Below, one piece after another: positions 1-8,729 of a stretch of 44,692 bases of DNA. The stretch covers positions 1 to 44,692 of the forward strand of contig JAJDAL010000053.1 in NCBI GenBank assembly GCA_029261875.1. The letters are read 5' to 3'. The stretch is from Deltaproteobacteria bacterium. GTDB lineage: Bacteria > Myxococcota_A > UBA9160 > JAJDAL01. The notes beneath the pieces were generated by a model. The model was not told the DNA's origin and did no database searches. It saw nothing but the letters and a program-made list of their open reading frames with translations. Position 1 is the stretch's first letter; each line of letters starts with the position of its first letter. The position numbers and the translations under genes are program-made.

Positions 1-2014
1 AGGTGTAGGCCACGTCGAAGGCGTCTTCCGTGGGCGTCACGACGACGTCGCTTTGGGCGATGGCTGCCCGAAACGCCGTAAAACCGCCGGGCCACTCGGT
101 CCCGCTCCCACACTCGACGATCCACACGTTGTTCGCACCTCCGGGTGCCACGAGGTCGAAGTCCAAGCCGCCGTTCTGAAAGGCCTCGGGCTGCCCTCCG
201 CGCCACTCGGTGGCACGCCAGGAATAGAGCGCCACGTAGGCGTCGTCCTTGCGACCGAAGGTCCATTTTCCGTCCTGCATCACTTCATCGAAATGGGCAT
301 GCGGAAAATAGGCATGGGTCTCGTTGCGATAGCCCAGACCCAAGGCAGGCGCCCCGGCGTATTGGGGCGAGTAGAGCGAGATCGCCACGTTTTCGTACTG
401 CGCGGTACGCGGTTGCGCGGACTCGCCGGTCCAATAGCCGGGGCCCGGTTCGTCCTCGCGTTGCCAATTCCAATCCGGGGGAATCGGGTCGCCGGGCGCC
501 ACGGGCAAGTAGCCGGGGTGCTGGGTAAACACCAAGGCCCGCTCCGACAGCGTCGCCTGCCAGGTGTGCGTTTGGGAACCGCGCACGCCCTTGCGGTAGT
601 CCTGCGCGCTCGAAAGCATGTAGTCGCCCGTGCGGTAGGTGTAGGTGTTCACCTCTTTCAACAGCGCTTGATTGATCAGCGGCCAGAGTACCCGTGACAG
701 CGATTGGGCATCGAGGATCGAGCCTTCGGGATCGTTGGGGTCCCAGACCAGGTCACGCAACGGCGCAAAGGGCGCAAACTGGGCGATCCAGAGATTTTCG
801 CGGTTCCCCACTTCGAAGGTGAGGGGCAGCATCATCCAGACCGACTGTGCCCCCATCGTCCACCAGAAGGGCAAATAGGTTTCATCCCGATAATCGAAAC
901 CGAATGGGGCCACGGGCGGCGGCGTGTTCGCGGGATCGTCGGGCGGCACCTCGTTCAAGGGCAGGTTCATCCGCTCGCGGTCGACCATGGGCTCGTCGTA
1001 GGCGGCGATGCGACGAATGATTTCCGGCAGCTTGTACTTCTTCGCGCGGGCCAGCACCGCGGCGCTCATGGATCCGCGGCTGGGGAAAGGCAAGGAAGTG
1101 TCGTCGAAGAGCAGCTTGGCCGCATCGAAGGTGTCCTCGGTATCCGCCGATGCCTTGTCTTTGATGTAGGAGCGACCGTGGGTGGCCCCAAAGGTGCCCC
1201 GATGGAGATGCAGCGCCATATCGAGAAATACGAGATCCAACACCATGGAGGCGCGTTTCGCGACCAGCGGGTCGTCGGACCATTCCACCAGCGCCAGCAG
1301 CGGTCGCATGTCGAGGTTGTAGTAGACGTTCGAGTGCCATTCCGTGAAACCGAAGCGCGCCCGCTCCTCGAACCAACTCAAGAGAAACGGCCGCGCGCGC
1401 TCCATGTGCTGCTGCCCGGTCAACCCCGTCACCGAGAACACGCGCGCAGGGAACATCTGGCCCGCGAGGAATTCACAGGTCTTGAAAATCAGAATATGAT
1501 TTTCGGTCCAGTACCACATGTTGTCGATGACCTGTTCGCCGTCGACGATCCGCACCGGAGTGGGATCTTGATACCAATATTTGAAGCTGAGCAGCGCGTC
1601 CTCGACGGATTGCCAAAACGTCTCGCTGGCGGCCGGGTGGCCCCGAAACGCATACAGGAGGTTGAGCATGCGCAGGGCGTCGAAATCGCTCGTGTCGCGC
1701 AGACGCCACATCTTGTCGAACGCACCGTCGAACGCCGTGTCCGGAATGGCGCCTGCCGCCACACCGTACCCCGGGCTACGCGCTTCGAGTTCGAGGTGCG
1801 AGAGGACGTTGGCCACGGACCCGGGGCTCAAAGGCGCCTCCGCGGTGAAGAGCAGATACTCGATCTGACGGAACTCCCACCAGGACGAGGGGATGTATCC
1901 ATCGAGGGAAACCGAGCAGCCGCTGGCCGTGAGCGCCGCGAGACACGCCCACAGGCGCAGACGGCGAGAGGTCCCAATTTGAAATCGGCGCATCTTCGGG
2001 GTGCGATTCGGCAT
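1..2014 (-). CDS. Large exported lipoprotein of unknown function, C-terminus cut by window edge
   Basis: An uninterrupted reading frame of 671 codons runs from the ATG at 2014 off the left edge of the window. The N-terminus has a basic stretch, a hydrophobic core and a lipobox-like LTASGC ending at Cys33, so a lipid-anchored envelope protein is likely. The rest is rich in Trp, Tyr and Phe (for example SSWWEF, KYWYQD, NMWYWTENH, LPFWWTMG) with alternating helical-looking stretches, as in alpha/alpha-barrel polysaccharide lyases or hydrolases. I do not recognise a family and see no certain catalytic motif. Another in-frame Met (codon 8, 1993) is possible. A plus-strand open frame covers much of the same DNA but is a codon-bias shadow. 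The exported-protein gene at 2117-3031 lies 102 bases upstream on the same strand and could be cotranscribed. The end of the protein is not visible. Confidence 0.75.
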   Translation of the reverse strand, partial: MPNRTPKMRRFQIGTSRRLRLWACLAALTASGCSVSLDGYIPSSWWEFRQIEYLLFTAEAPLSPGSVANVLSHLELEARSPGYGVAAGAIPDTAFDGAFDKMWRLRDTSDFDALRMLNLLYAFRGHPAASETFWQSVEDALLSFKYWYQDPTPVRIVDGEQVIDNMWYWTENHILIFKTCEFLAGQMFPARVFSVTGLTGQQHMERARPFLLSWFEERARFGFTEWHSNVYYNLDMRPLLALVEWSDDPLVAKRASMVLDLVFLDMALHLHRGTFGATHGRSYIKDKASADTEDTFDAAKLLFDDTSLPFPSRGSMSAAVLARAKKYKLPEIIRRIAAYDEPMVDRERMNLPLNEVPPDDPANTPPPVAPFGFDYRDETYLPFWWTMGAQSVWMMLPLTFEVGNRENLWIAQFAPFAPLRDLVWDPNDPEGSILDAQSLSRVLWPLINQALLKEVNTYTYRTGDYMLSSAQDYRKGVRGSQTHTWQATLSERALVFTQHPGYLPVAPGDPIPPDWNWQREDEPGPGYWTGESAQPRTAQYENVAISLYSPQYAGAPALGLGYRNETHAYFPHAHFDEVMQDGKWTFGRKDDAYVALYSWRATEWRGGQPEAFQNGGLDFDLVAPGGANNVWIVECGSGTEWPGGFTAFRAAIAQSDVVVTPTEDAFDVAYT

Positions 2015-2116
2015 AGCCCCAGACTACCTCTCGTCCCGGACGCGCGTCAAAGCCAACCGGCTCGGGCTGGAATTTCATGGCTGGCGGCTAGAGACGAGCG
2101 GATCTGCGTTGGAAAT

Positions 2117-3031
2117 CTATTCCGGTGCCCGAGCGACCGGTTCGATGAAAAACGGCGGCGTGTAGGGGAACGCGATGGAGGGATCTCCCGTGACTTCCTC
2201 CACCTCCTGCACGCTGCCAACGACGACCGACGTGGCGGAGCAATCTCCCTGCTGGCTGAGACGCGCGGCACTGTTGAACGAGGGCAAGAACGCTCGCCGA
2301 GGAACGAAATACCGCTCGCCATTCTGGAGAAGCACATTCGCGCTCTTCACAGTCAGGTAGTAGCGACCCGTGCAGTCCGCTTCCGACGATTCGATCGACC
2401 GGACATCCGCGAAAAATGGTTCGCCGGTCAATCGCGACAAGTAGTAGAAGACATCGACCTTGTCGTTAAAGATAGGGAGCACCCGCTCGATATCCTCGGA
2501 CGGTGGATTCTGAATGGCACCCGCCAGGAGGCCCACGTCATTTCCCAGCGCATCTCGAACCCGCAACCGACTCTGAGACAGCTCCGCTGTGATGTCCTCG
2601 AGCGACATGCCTTCGAGCGTGTGGCTGTTCGTTGCCTGGAACGCGTAGGGAGCGGAAGAGATCGGCAGACGGGGAACAAGTCGCTCACCGTTTACATGCA
2701 CTTGTATGTAGCGGTCCGCGCTCGCGAAAAGATTCGCGTTGTAGAATCCGACCACGGGCGTTCCCTGGCCCAGCAATAGCGAAAACACGCCGTTGTCCAA
2801 CGCCAATCCGTCGTGATCCTCGATGAAGAGGGCGAACTCCCCGCCAACGGGGGCCAGCGAATCATAAACGCGAATCTGCAGATTCACGGGGCCGGCCAGC
2901 GGTTGCCCCGATGTATCGGACAGGGAGCCCTGAAAACTGGTGTCCAGCGGGGAATCCCCCCACACCGATTGCGGAAGGAAAGCGCCTAAAAGGGAGCCAA
3001 GCAACGCGACGAACGCCCAACGATGCAACAT
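2117..3031 (-). CDS. Exported protein with a SAPYA-type N-terminal domain
   Basis: The start at 3031 is chosen over the longer frame (3067) because a GGAG Shine-Dalgarno lies 6 bases ahead and the protein then begins with a clean signal peptide (MLHRWAFVALLGSLLGAFLP, cleavage near residue 25). The first 130 mature residues have the pattern of a beta-rich module common in secreted bacterial proteins: FQGSLSDTSGQPLAGPVN, a run ending in VFSLLLGQG, then RYIQVHVNGERLVPRLPISS followed by APYAFQA. This module often precedes coiled-coil or collagen-like trimeric tails, but here a short unidentified C-terminal domain with two Cys (ADCTG, QGDCSA) follows. Residues about 140-170 (TLEGMSLEDITAELSQSRLR) could form a short coiled coil. 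Its role is probably structural at the cell surface. The large lipoprotein gene follows on the same strand. Confidence 0.7.
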   Translation of the reverse strand: MLHRWAFVALLGSLLGAFLPQSVWGDSPLDTSFQGSLSDTSGQPLAGPVNLQIRVYDSLAPVGGEFALFIEDHDGLALDNGVFSLLLGQGTPVVGFYNANLFASADRYIQVHVNGERLVPRLPISSAPYAFQATNSHTLEGMSLEDITAELSQSRLRVRDALGNDVGLLAGAIQNPPSEDIERVLPIFNDKVDVFYYLSRLTGEPFFADVRSIESSEADCTGRYYLTVKSANVLLQNGERYFVPRRAFLPSFNSAARLSQQGDCSATSVVVGSVQEVEEVTGDPSIAFPYTPPFFIEPVARAPE

Positions 3032-3425
3032 GGAGACTCCGGTAGCAGCAACTCTTCGCCCGGCCACGCAGACTGCCCAAAGGCGGATGCGAAGCCCCCT
3101 GGGGCTGAGATCTGGCCTGAGCCCAGACTACCCCCCTCCCTCACCGCCCGTCAAAACCGAAACGCGGGCCCGCGGGGCCTCTTCACGGGCACGCAACTCC
3201 GTCCTGTTCCCTTCGAGGGAACCATTGTTCCCGACCGCGGAACGCCCCTCGTTCGGCAGGCGATCCTTCGCTGCGGGTGTCTTCCCTCGCGACCCAGAAG
3301 ATTTGACCCAGCCACACTTTTCTTGAGAAATCGCCACTTAGAAAAGGGTGCCAAAACTCGGGGTTCGACGACGAATGCGATGACTCGGAATTGGCGTGGC
3401 GGTTCAGACAGGATAGGAGTGCGTC
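3032..3425. other. Divergent intergenic region
   Basis: This 394-base gap separates the minus-strand exported protein from the plus-strand propeller gene and should hold both promoters. The only structure I see is an imperfect GGGCT/AGCCC inverted repeat near 3101-3125. An AGGAG Shine-Dalgarno lies just before 3426. No gene or clear sigma70 promoter is convincing. Confidence 0.4.
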
Positions 3426-5681
3426 ATGAAGAGCGGATGGACCCTCGAGTTGATTCAATTTCTCGGCCGACGAATCGAGCGCTACCGGGTGCGCGCCCCC
3501 CACACCGAGCGATCGAGCGCGGCGAAATCGACCGCGCACCCGCGCCGCCCCGCCCGCCCCTTCCTGATCGCGCTTCTGACCACTTCCCCGCTGTTGGCCG
3601 CCATGGACTGCGGAACTCCCTCCCAGCTCTACATCCAGGAAGTCCGCGACGTTTGCCACCTGCCGCGCCCCAACAACAACGGAAAGGTCCTGGGCCACGA
3701 TGTGGGCTGGAGCGTACGGCGCGACCCGAATAACACCATCTGGCTGTTCGGGGACACCTGGGTCGACAAGAATGGCGATGGACTCATGGGGGGCCCCGGC
3801 GAGTTCCGCACCGGGACCATCGCCAAGAGCATCGACAACGACCCCTCCGATTGCATCGATCTTACGTACAAGACCGATGCCGAGGGATTCGCCGACGTCG
3901 CTTTGGCTCCGAAGCTCGCGGAAAAGGAGTGCTTGACCTGGCCGAGCGGCGGCGTTGTGAGGCCTAGCGACAAGCGGGTTTACATTACCTACACATCGGT
4001 GCGGAAACCGAACGGATGCGGACCCAGTACGGAAGGTCCAACCCAATACCATACAGGCCTCGCGAAGCTCACGAGCGTCACGAACCTGACCCTGGTCCGC
4101 GTACAAGGTACGGCGGGGTCGGATCTCTTTTGGACTCACGGCCAGCCTCAATTCCAGGCGCCGATCCAGGTCGGTGGCCACTTCTATTTCTTTGCTTCAC
4201 ACAACCTGGAACACGTGAAGGTTGCCCGCGTACCCATCGATCAAGTGGAGACCTTTTCCGCCTATCGCTACTTCGCAGGTGCGGCAGGTTGGTCACCGGA
4301 CGTGAACGCCGCCAAGCCGATCTTTTCGCGCTACACCACCGCCACGCCCAACATCTCCTTCGATCCCAACCTGAATCGTTTCGTCGCGATCTACAACTGC
4401 GATTACTCCACGTCCGTCTGTGGTCGCACCGCGAAACTCGAAGGTGAGACGGAAGCGGCACTCGTGGGCGAGTGGCTCGACCACAAGCCCATCCAGAAAG
4501 AATGCGGGAGCAAGGCGGACCCCTTCCGCTGCTACCAATCGTTCCTTCACGATGCGTACCGTACCGGCGCACCGGATGAGCCCGTCTACGTATCAACCGC
4601 ACGATTCAAGACCGACATCGTATCGAAGCGATACTGGGTAACCCTGCGCGAGTACAAGCTGGGCGCGACCCCACCGCCCGCGAATCGCACGTTCTACAAC
4701 GCCGAATCCCAATACTCCTATTGGCCGAACCGGTTCCGCTGGCGCAACCAGACCGAGGCGGGAGGAGACCTGACTTTCGCGTCCGGCATTTGGCAGGGCG
4801 ACGAACCGGGTGGACTGCCCGAAATCCAGGAATCGAACGTGAAGCCGGGAACGTTCGGTGCCGACCGGGTCTGGTACGCAAACCAGGCGGGCATGGTCCG
4901 CTTTAGCGGCGAGGCATGGATCGAACGTACGTGCTCCAGCGGAGTCGACCTCTGGGTCGACCAGCTGAGCGGCGGCGCGACGGTCAATCACTACTACCGC
5001 CGCATCGTGCCGGGTGAAAGCGCTCTCGTGAACGGGGTGAACATCCCCGTCGTGTCCGGAGACAAGCTGCGCTTCCGAGTTGGCCCCGCGGGATCGACGA
5101 ACTGCGACCTCACGTACTGGAACCCGACCCTCACCTTCGACGGAGTCGGCGAATTCTGGAAGGCGTCGGAGGACTTCATCGATAGCCGGCCCAACGGCCC
5201 CAACTACACCCTGAATGCGGCGGCGCAGGGCTATCGCGGCTGGCGCTACGAAGAGTGCGAAGTCGGCCCCTACCTCACTCCGCTCAACTGCCAGCCGCTG
5301 GAGACCTGGCTCAACGACCCCAACGGGGGCGCCTGGCATGGAGCCACCGGCCAGCTGTGGTTCGTTGGCGGTATTCCGCCCAACAACCCGAACCTCGAAA
5401 TCGCGCGATCGTGGACGGCTCCTCGCGCTGGAACCGCCCACGTGTCGATGGCCTACTACGATGACAACACGTGCCCGGGAAACCAGGGTGCAAACTTGGC
5501 TTTGTTCAAGAACGCAACGCCCCTTTGGATTGAACCCATGGCCGAAGGCGCTGCGTTGGAAACCGCGGAAATCGACGTTGTGGTGAAGAAGGGCGACGTC
5601 TTGCGCTTCATCCTTCACCAGGGACCCGACTCGAACGCCTGCGATCAGGCAATCTTCATCCCGTCGATCTCGATGCAGTGA
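3426..5681 (+). CDS. Secreted DUF4185-like beta-propeller with two C-terminal beta-sandwich modules
   Basis: This 751-residue protein is probably exported. A basic N-terminal extension of about 45 residues precedes a hydrophobic segment (RPFLIALLTTSPLLAAMDC). The ATG is kept because AGGAG lies 9 bases upstream. Residues about 75-420 match the DUF4185/glycosidase-like propeller pattern: DVGWSVRRDPNNTIWLFGDT near the start, a Gly-rich NGDGLMGGPGEFRTGTIAKS run, and a closing YVSTARFKTDIV then YWVTLREY. Two related modules follow, at about 430-585 and 595-751. Both end in a similar strand pair (SGDKLRFRV...NCDLTYWNP and KGDVLRFIL...ACDQAIFIP), so they look like an internal duplication of a carbohydrate-binding-type sandwich. 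Many Cys suggest disulphides outside the cytoplasm. The likely role is surface glycan binding or hydrolysis, but no catalytic residues can be assigned. Confidence 0.75.
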   Translation: MKSGWTLELIQFLGRRIERYRVRAPHTERSSAAKSTAHPRRPARPFLIALLTTSPLLAAMDCGTPSQLYIQEVRDVCHLPRPNNNGKVLGHDVGWSVRRDPNNTIWLFGDTWVDKNGDGLMGGPGEFRTGTIAKSIDNDPSDCIDLTYKTDAEGFADVALAPKLAEKECLTWPSGGVVRPSDKRVYITYTSVRKPNGCGPSTEGPTQYHTGLAKLTSVTNLTLVRVQGTAGSDLFWTHGQPQFQAPIQVGGHFYFFASHNLEHVKVARVPIDQVETFSAYRYFAGAAGWSPDVNAAKPIFSRYTTATPNISFDPNLNRFVAIYNCDYSTSVCGRTAKLEGETEAALVGEWLDHKPIQKECGSKADPFRCYQSFLHDAYRTGAPDEPVYVSTARFKTDIVSKRYWVTLREYKLGATPPPANRTFYNAESQYSYWPNRFRWRNQTEAGGDLTFASGIWQGDEPGGLPEIQESNVKPGTFGADRVWYANQAGMVRFSGEAWIERTCSSGVDLWVDQLSGGATVNHYYRRIVPGESALVNGVNIPVVSGDKLRFRVGPAGSTNCDLTYWNPTLTFDGVGEFWKASEDFIDSRPNGPNYTLNAAAQGYRGWRYEECEVGPYLTPLNCQPLETWLNDPNGGAWHGATGQLWFVGGIPPNNPNLEIARSWTAPRAGTAHVSMAYYDDNTCPGNQGANLALFKNATPLWIEPMAEGAALETAEIDVVVKKGDVLRFILHQGPDSNACDQAIFIPSISMQ

Positions 5682-6003
5682 TTCACGCTTCCGTGCAGTA
5701 ACGCGCTCTCTCGCTGAGAAGGCAGGAGCGTCGTCGACCCACGACGGCACGGCTGATTTCGACCGGGTCGCCGACAACAGCGTCTGCTAGTGAGCTCGGC
5801 CGGCCCCAGACAAATCCGATTCATAAGATTTCGCTAGCGGACTCGCACTGGCGCGTGCGGGATTCGCCGCTTGCGACCGGCATTGGCCATATCCGACCAC
5901 GCTTCCCCCGAGGCGACCCTCGTCCGGCGATTGCGTACCCGTACGCGTTGCCAAACCGTGGCACGGAGGTTGCACCAGCGCCCAACCACCACCGGAGGAA
6001 ACC
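5682..6003. other. Intergenic region before the Cys-rich protein
   Basis: The 322 bases hold no supported gene. A short stem CGTCGT/ACGACG occurs near 5728-5745 but has no T run, so I do not call a terminator. GGAGG lies immediately upstream of the ATG at 6004. Confidence 0.4.
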
Positions 6004-7611
6004 ATGAAACGCTTCAGCGTCGCCCTGATCTCGACCCTGTTCTTCTCGCCGATCGCGTTTGCCGAACGCGATCCCGCATTCGTCGACACCGACGAAGCGG
6101 CCTGCCAAAAAGAGATCGGCCTGCGGGCGGGCCAGCATTTCGCCAAGGCGTTCACGCTCTGGCGAAAATGTTACGACGCGGAAGGCAAAGGAAAAGGCGA
6201 TTGCGCGGGGATCGATCTGGTTCAGGCGCGACTTGGTTTCCAGGATCGAGTGGATCGCCGCTGCGGAGACCTCGCGACCTTCGACAAACTCGGTCTCGGA
6301 TCCGACGTCGTCGCAGCCGTCGATGCACTGGCGGATGCGCTGGAATTTCAAGCCGGTGCCCTGTCGGATCGCGTCTTCCTCACCCTCTATGGCGGGGGCG
6401 ATGTACCGCTCAAGGACATCGACCGAAATCGCTACCTTTGCGCTCGTAGCCTCGGATCCGAAGCCGGGAAGTTGGTGCGCAATCGCACGAAAACCGACAG
6501 CGCGCTGTGTTTGGACAAGGACGACAAACAGCAGGCGAAGGATCCGACAAAGCTCCCGAAGTGCGACGAGGCCAAGCGGGCAGACAAAGCCGTGTCCAAC
6601 GACATTAAAGCGGCGCTCCGGATCGAGCGCCGCTGCGACGCAGATGAACTCATCGCCGCCACCGGGGAGATGGATCCAGCCGCTGTCGCCAGTGGCTTCT
6701 CGGGTGTGGCTCGATCCTTGATCTGTGCGAGCTACCCCAATTCCGGAAACGCGGATGTGTGTCCGACGGTGACCACGATCGGCCTGCGGGTGTTGAGCGG
6801 AGACGCGGCGGTGGGCTACACGGGCGAAGGCCACGGCAGCGAGGTCGAGGAGACGCTCGAACGCGAGATCGAACTGGTCGACTGTGTCGGATCCGGCCCC
6901 CGCACCTGTGACCTCCGGGCGGAAGTGACCGGAGAAGTGGATACCGTCAGCCCGTCGGATGCGGGGGGCGTTGCCACCTGCATCGTGTCCGCCCACACCG
7001 CGGACATCGGCGGGACGCTGAGCTTCCACGGTGCGGTGGATGTCATCGAGCACCTGGAACTCGTAGAGCCCCGAGAGCTGCAAGTGCACCTCGGCGCCAG
7101 CCTCAGCGCGCCGTGTCCGGTCTGCAGCGGCGCGGGACTCGGGGATGCGGGAACCTGCGCGGGAGGCCCGGATGATGGCAACCCCTGCACGGTGGAACTG
7201 GTGACCAGCCTGGGCAACACGTCATCGGATTGCTTGCCCCCAGCGGGCGCGCGCATCGACACGATTCGCTCCGAACCCGCGGACGCCATCGCCACGACGG
7301 GCGCCGTGTCGCTGCCGGCGATTCACGACTGCGCGTTTGCCGCTGCAGGCGCCTGTCCGTGCGAGGGGCAAACGTTTCCCAATACCTGTACGGGATTCTT
7401 CTGCGACGACAGCGTCGGGACGTGTTTCAACGGCTCGACCATCGTGGGGTGTTTCCCGAATTCGATCTACCGTGAGGGCGCCACCTTCCCCCTCGAACTC
7501 GTGTCGGTGAGCTGTAGCACGTCCATCTCACCGGCAGTGCAGACCGTACTCGGAATACCGGGCCCGATCGTGGGGCGCAAAGTGCTGGAGCTTCGGGCGC
7601 TCACGCCCTGA
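6004..7611 (+). CDS. Secreted Cys-rich protein with helical repeats
   Basis: The ATG follows a strong GGAGG site, and the protein starts with a clear Sec signal peptide (MKRFSVALISTLFFSPIAFA, cleavage before ERDP). Residues about 25-225 are helical with spaced Cys and Lys/Arg (DEAACQKEIGLRAGQHF..., RYLCARSLGSEAGKLV...). They read as repeated modules of the 'xxCQxxIxxxGxxF' type that I associate with large exported proteins of deltaproteobacterial-type genomes. From about 360 on, Cys-rich segments (CPVCSGAGLGDAGTCAGGPD, CPCEGQTFPNTCTGFFCDD) suggest disulphide-bonded loops. There is no lipobox, sorting tail or enzyme signature. It ends 28 bases from the convergent methyltransferase gene. Function is unknown; an extracellular or periplasmic structural or binding protein is the best guess. 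Confidence 0.7.
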   Translation: MKRFSVALISTLFFSPIAFAERDPAFVDTDEAACQKEIGLRAGQHFAKAFTLWRKCYDAEGKGKGDCAGIDLVQARLGFQDRVDRRCGDLATFDKLGLGSDVVAAVDALADALEFQAGALSDRVFLTLYGGGDVPLKDIDRNRYLCARSLGSEAGKLVRNRTKTDSALCLDKDDKQQAKDPTKLPKCDEAKRADKAVSNDIKAALRIERRCDADELIAATGEMDPAAVASGFSGVARSLICASYPNSGNADVCPTVTTIGLRVLSGDAAVGYTGEGHGSEVEETLEREIELVDCVGSGPRTCDLRAEVTGEVDTVSPSDAGGVATCIVSAHTADIGGTLSFHGAVDVIEHLELVEPRELQVHLGASLSAPCPVCSGAGLGDAGTCAGGPDDGNPCTVELVTSLGNTSSDCLPPAGARIDTIRSEPADAIATTGAVSLPAIHDCAFAAAGACPCEGQTFPNTCTGFFCDDSVGTCFNGSTIVGCFPNSIYREGATFPLELVSVSCSTSISPAVQTVLGIPGPIVGRKVLELRALTP

Positions 7612-7639
7612 GCGGCCCAGGCCTCCGAAGTCCCATGGA

Positions 7640-8656
7640 CTAGTGCTTCTCCGCGACGATTCTCCAGTTGAGGTCTGCAATCTTGGCCTTTTCCGCGTCG
7701 GTCCAGGCCTGACCGCCCGTTTGCAGGAGATCGAGCGATTCCTCGACCCAGGGAGGCAACACGCGAATCGCTTCGAGGGCTCTGACCACTCTGCGACCCA
7801 TCAGGATCAGATCGCGTTTTTGCTCGCATAGCGGCCAGGCTTCACTCTTCGACGGTGCCGAAACGAGAATCGTGAACCCCGCTCTTTCCAAGGCGGCACA
7901 GACGTCGGCGGGATACATCGATTGCGTGGCCGCCAGTGTCGGAAGATAGGCTTTGTGAAGCGCCACGTGCTCTTCGTTGTCCCAATCGAAATAGGGGGTC
8001 AACAGATATTCGGAACACGCGTATCGGGTTCCGGGTTTCAACACGCGGTACATTTCTTTCGCGTGGGCGTCCAACTCTTCTTTCTTGAAGAAGGGCCAAA
8101 CTGCCTGGAAGGAAAAACAGCCATCGAAGCTGTCGGACGCGTACTCGAGCGGCTTGTGGTGATCGCCCACTTTGAAGTGGAGCCGACTGCTCATATCGCA
8201 TTCGGCCGCCCAATCGATCGCGTTCTCGATCTGATTCGGATCGATGTTGTAGCCGGACACCTGGCCACCGGTCAGCGTGGCGAAGTGATGTGAGATCCTT
8301 CCTCTCCCGCATCCCATGTCCAATAGATGCGACTGCTCCGGATCCTTGAGATTCAGCTCTTTCATGACAGCTTGTTCGATCAACAACTGGTTCCCGTACA
8401 GACCCTGCGTTTCGTCCAACATCGGCGGGATGTAGAGTTTCTCGAGGTCGAAGATCGACAACATGTTGTTCAAGACTTTGTAATAGTCCGCGACCGCCTT
8501 CGTCTCGTCTTCGGTCTGGGTCTCCTCTCCGGCCTGCATTCGTTGAAAGAACCGATATGCGTCGACACACGCCTGCTTGTCCTCTTCCGGCAACGTGGCC
8601 AAACGCTTCAACCCGATCAACGCGGTCCTGATCCTGTACCAATCCACTCGCTGCAC
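7640..8656 (-). CDS. SAM-dependent methyltransferase, sterol C-methyltransferase-like
   Basis: A class I methyltransferase. Motif I is LLDMGCGRGRISHHFA at about 111-126, followed by the acidic-loop strand GYNIDPNQIENA, the post-motif SFDGCFSFQAVWPF and MYRVLKPGTRYACSEY. The second half (EYLLTPYFDWDNEEH, the VRALEAI segment and a C-terminal LLQTGG) resembles the C-terminal region of sterol 24-C-methyltransferases (ERG6/SMT). However, the YEYGWG sterol-binding motif of true SMTs is not present, so the substrate may be another isoprenoid or lipid. The start is GTG at 8656 (or GTG 8647). Upstream codons in frame are low-complexity shadow of the glucan synthase gene. It lies 73 bases downstream of that gene on the same strand, probably in one transcript, although no shared pathway is obvious. 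Confidence 0.72.
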   Translation of the reverse strand: MQRVDWYRIRTALIGLKRLATLPEEDKQACVDAYRFFQRMQAGEETQTEDETKAVADYYKVLNNMLSIFDLEKLYIPPMLDETQGLYGNQLLIEQAVMKELNLKDPEQSHLLDMGCGRGRISHHFATLTGGQVSGYNIDPNQIENAIDWAAECDMSSRLHFKVGDHHKPLEYASDSFDGCFSFQAVWPFFKKEELDAHAKEMYRVLKPGTRYACSEYLLTPYFDWDNEEHVALHKAYLPTLAATQSMYPADVCAALERAGFTILVSAPSKSEAWPLCEQKRDLILMGRRVVRALEAIRVLPPWVEESLDLLQTGGQAWTDAEKAKIADLNWRIVAEKH

Positions 8657-8729
8657 CCTGCCTTTCGTTCGCTTGCGCGGGGGAGGACAAATAGCAAAAC
8701 GGAACCTGGCGTTTGCCCGATTTTTGGGG

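Noticed and set aside
704..2779. A 691-codon plus-strand open frame, and shadows 53-697 and 145-528
   Set aside because: They lie opposite the lipoprotein (1-2014) and the exported protein (2117-3031), whose minus-strand frames have signal peptides and meaningful compositions. The plus frame is Arg/His/Gly-rich, without any recognisable feature, and crosses the gap between the two genes. It is a GC-codon shadow.
5821..7089. A 422-codon minus-strand frame
   Set aside because: It is antisense to the Cys-rich secreted protein (6004-7611), which has a strong ribosome site and signal peptide. Its composition and lack of motifs fit a shadow.
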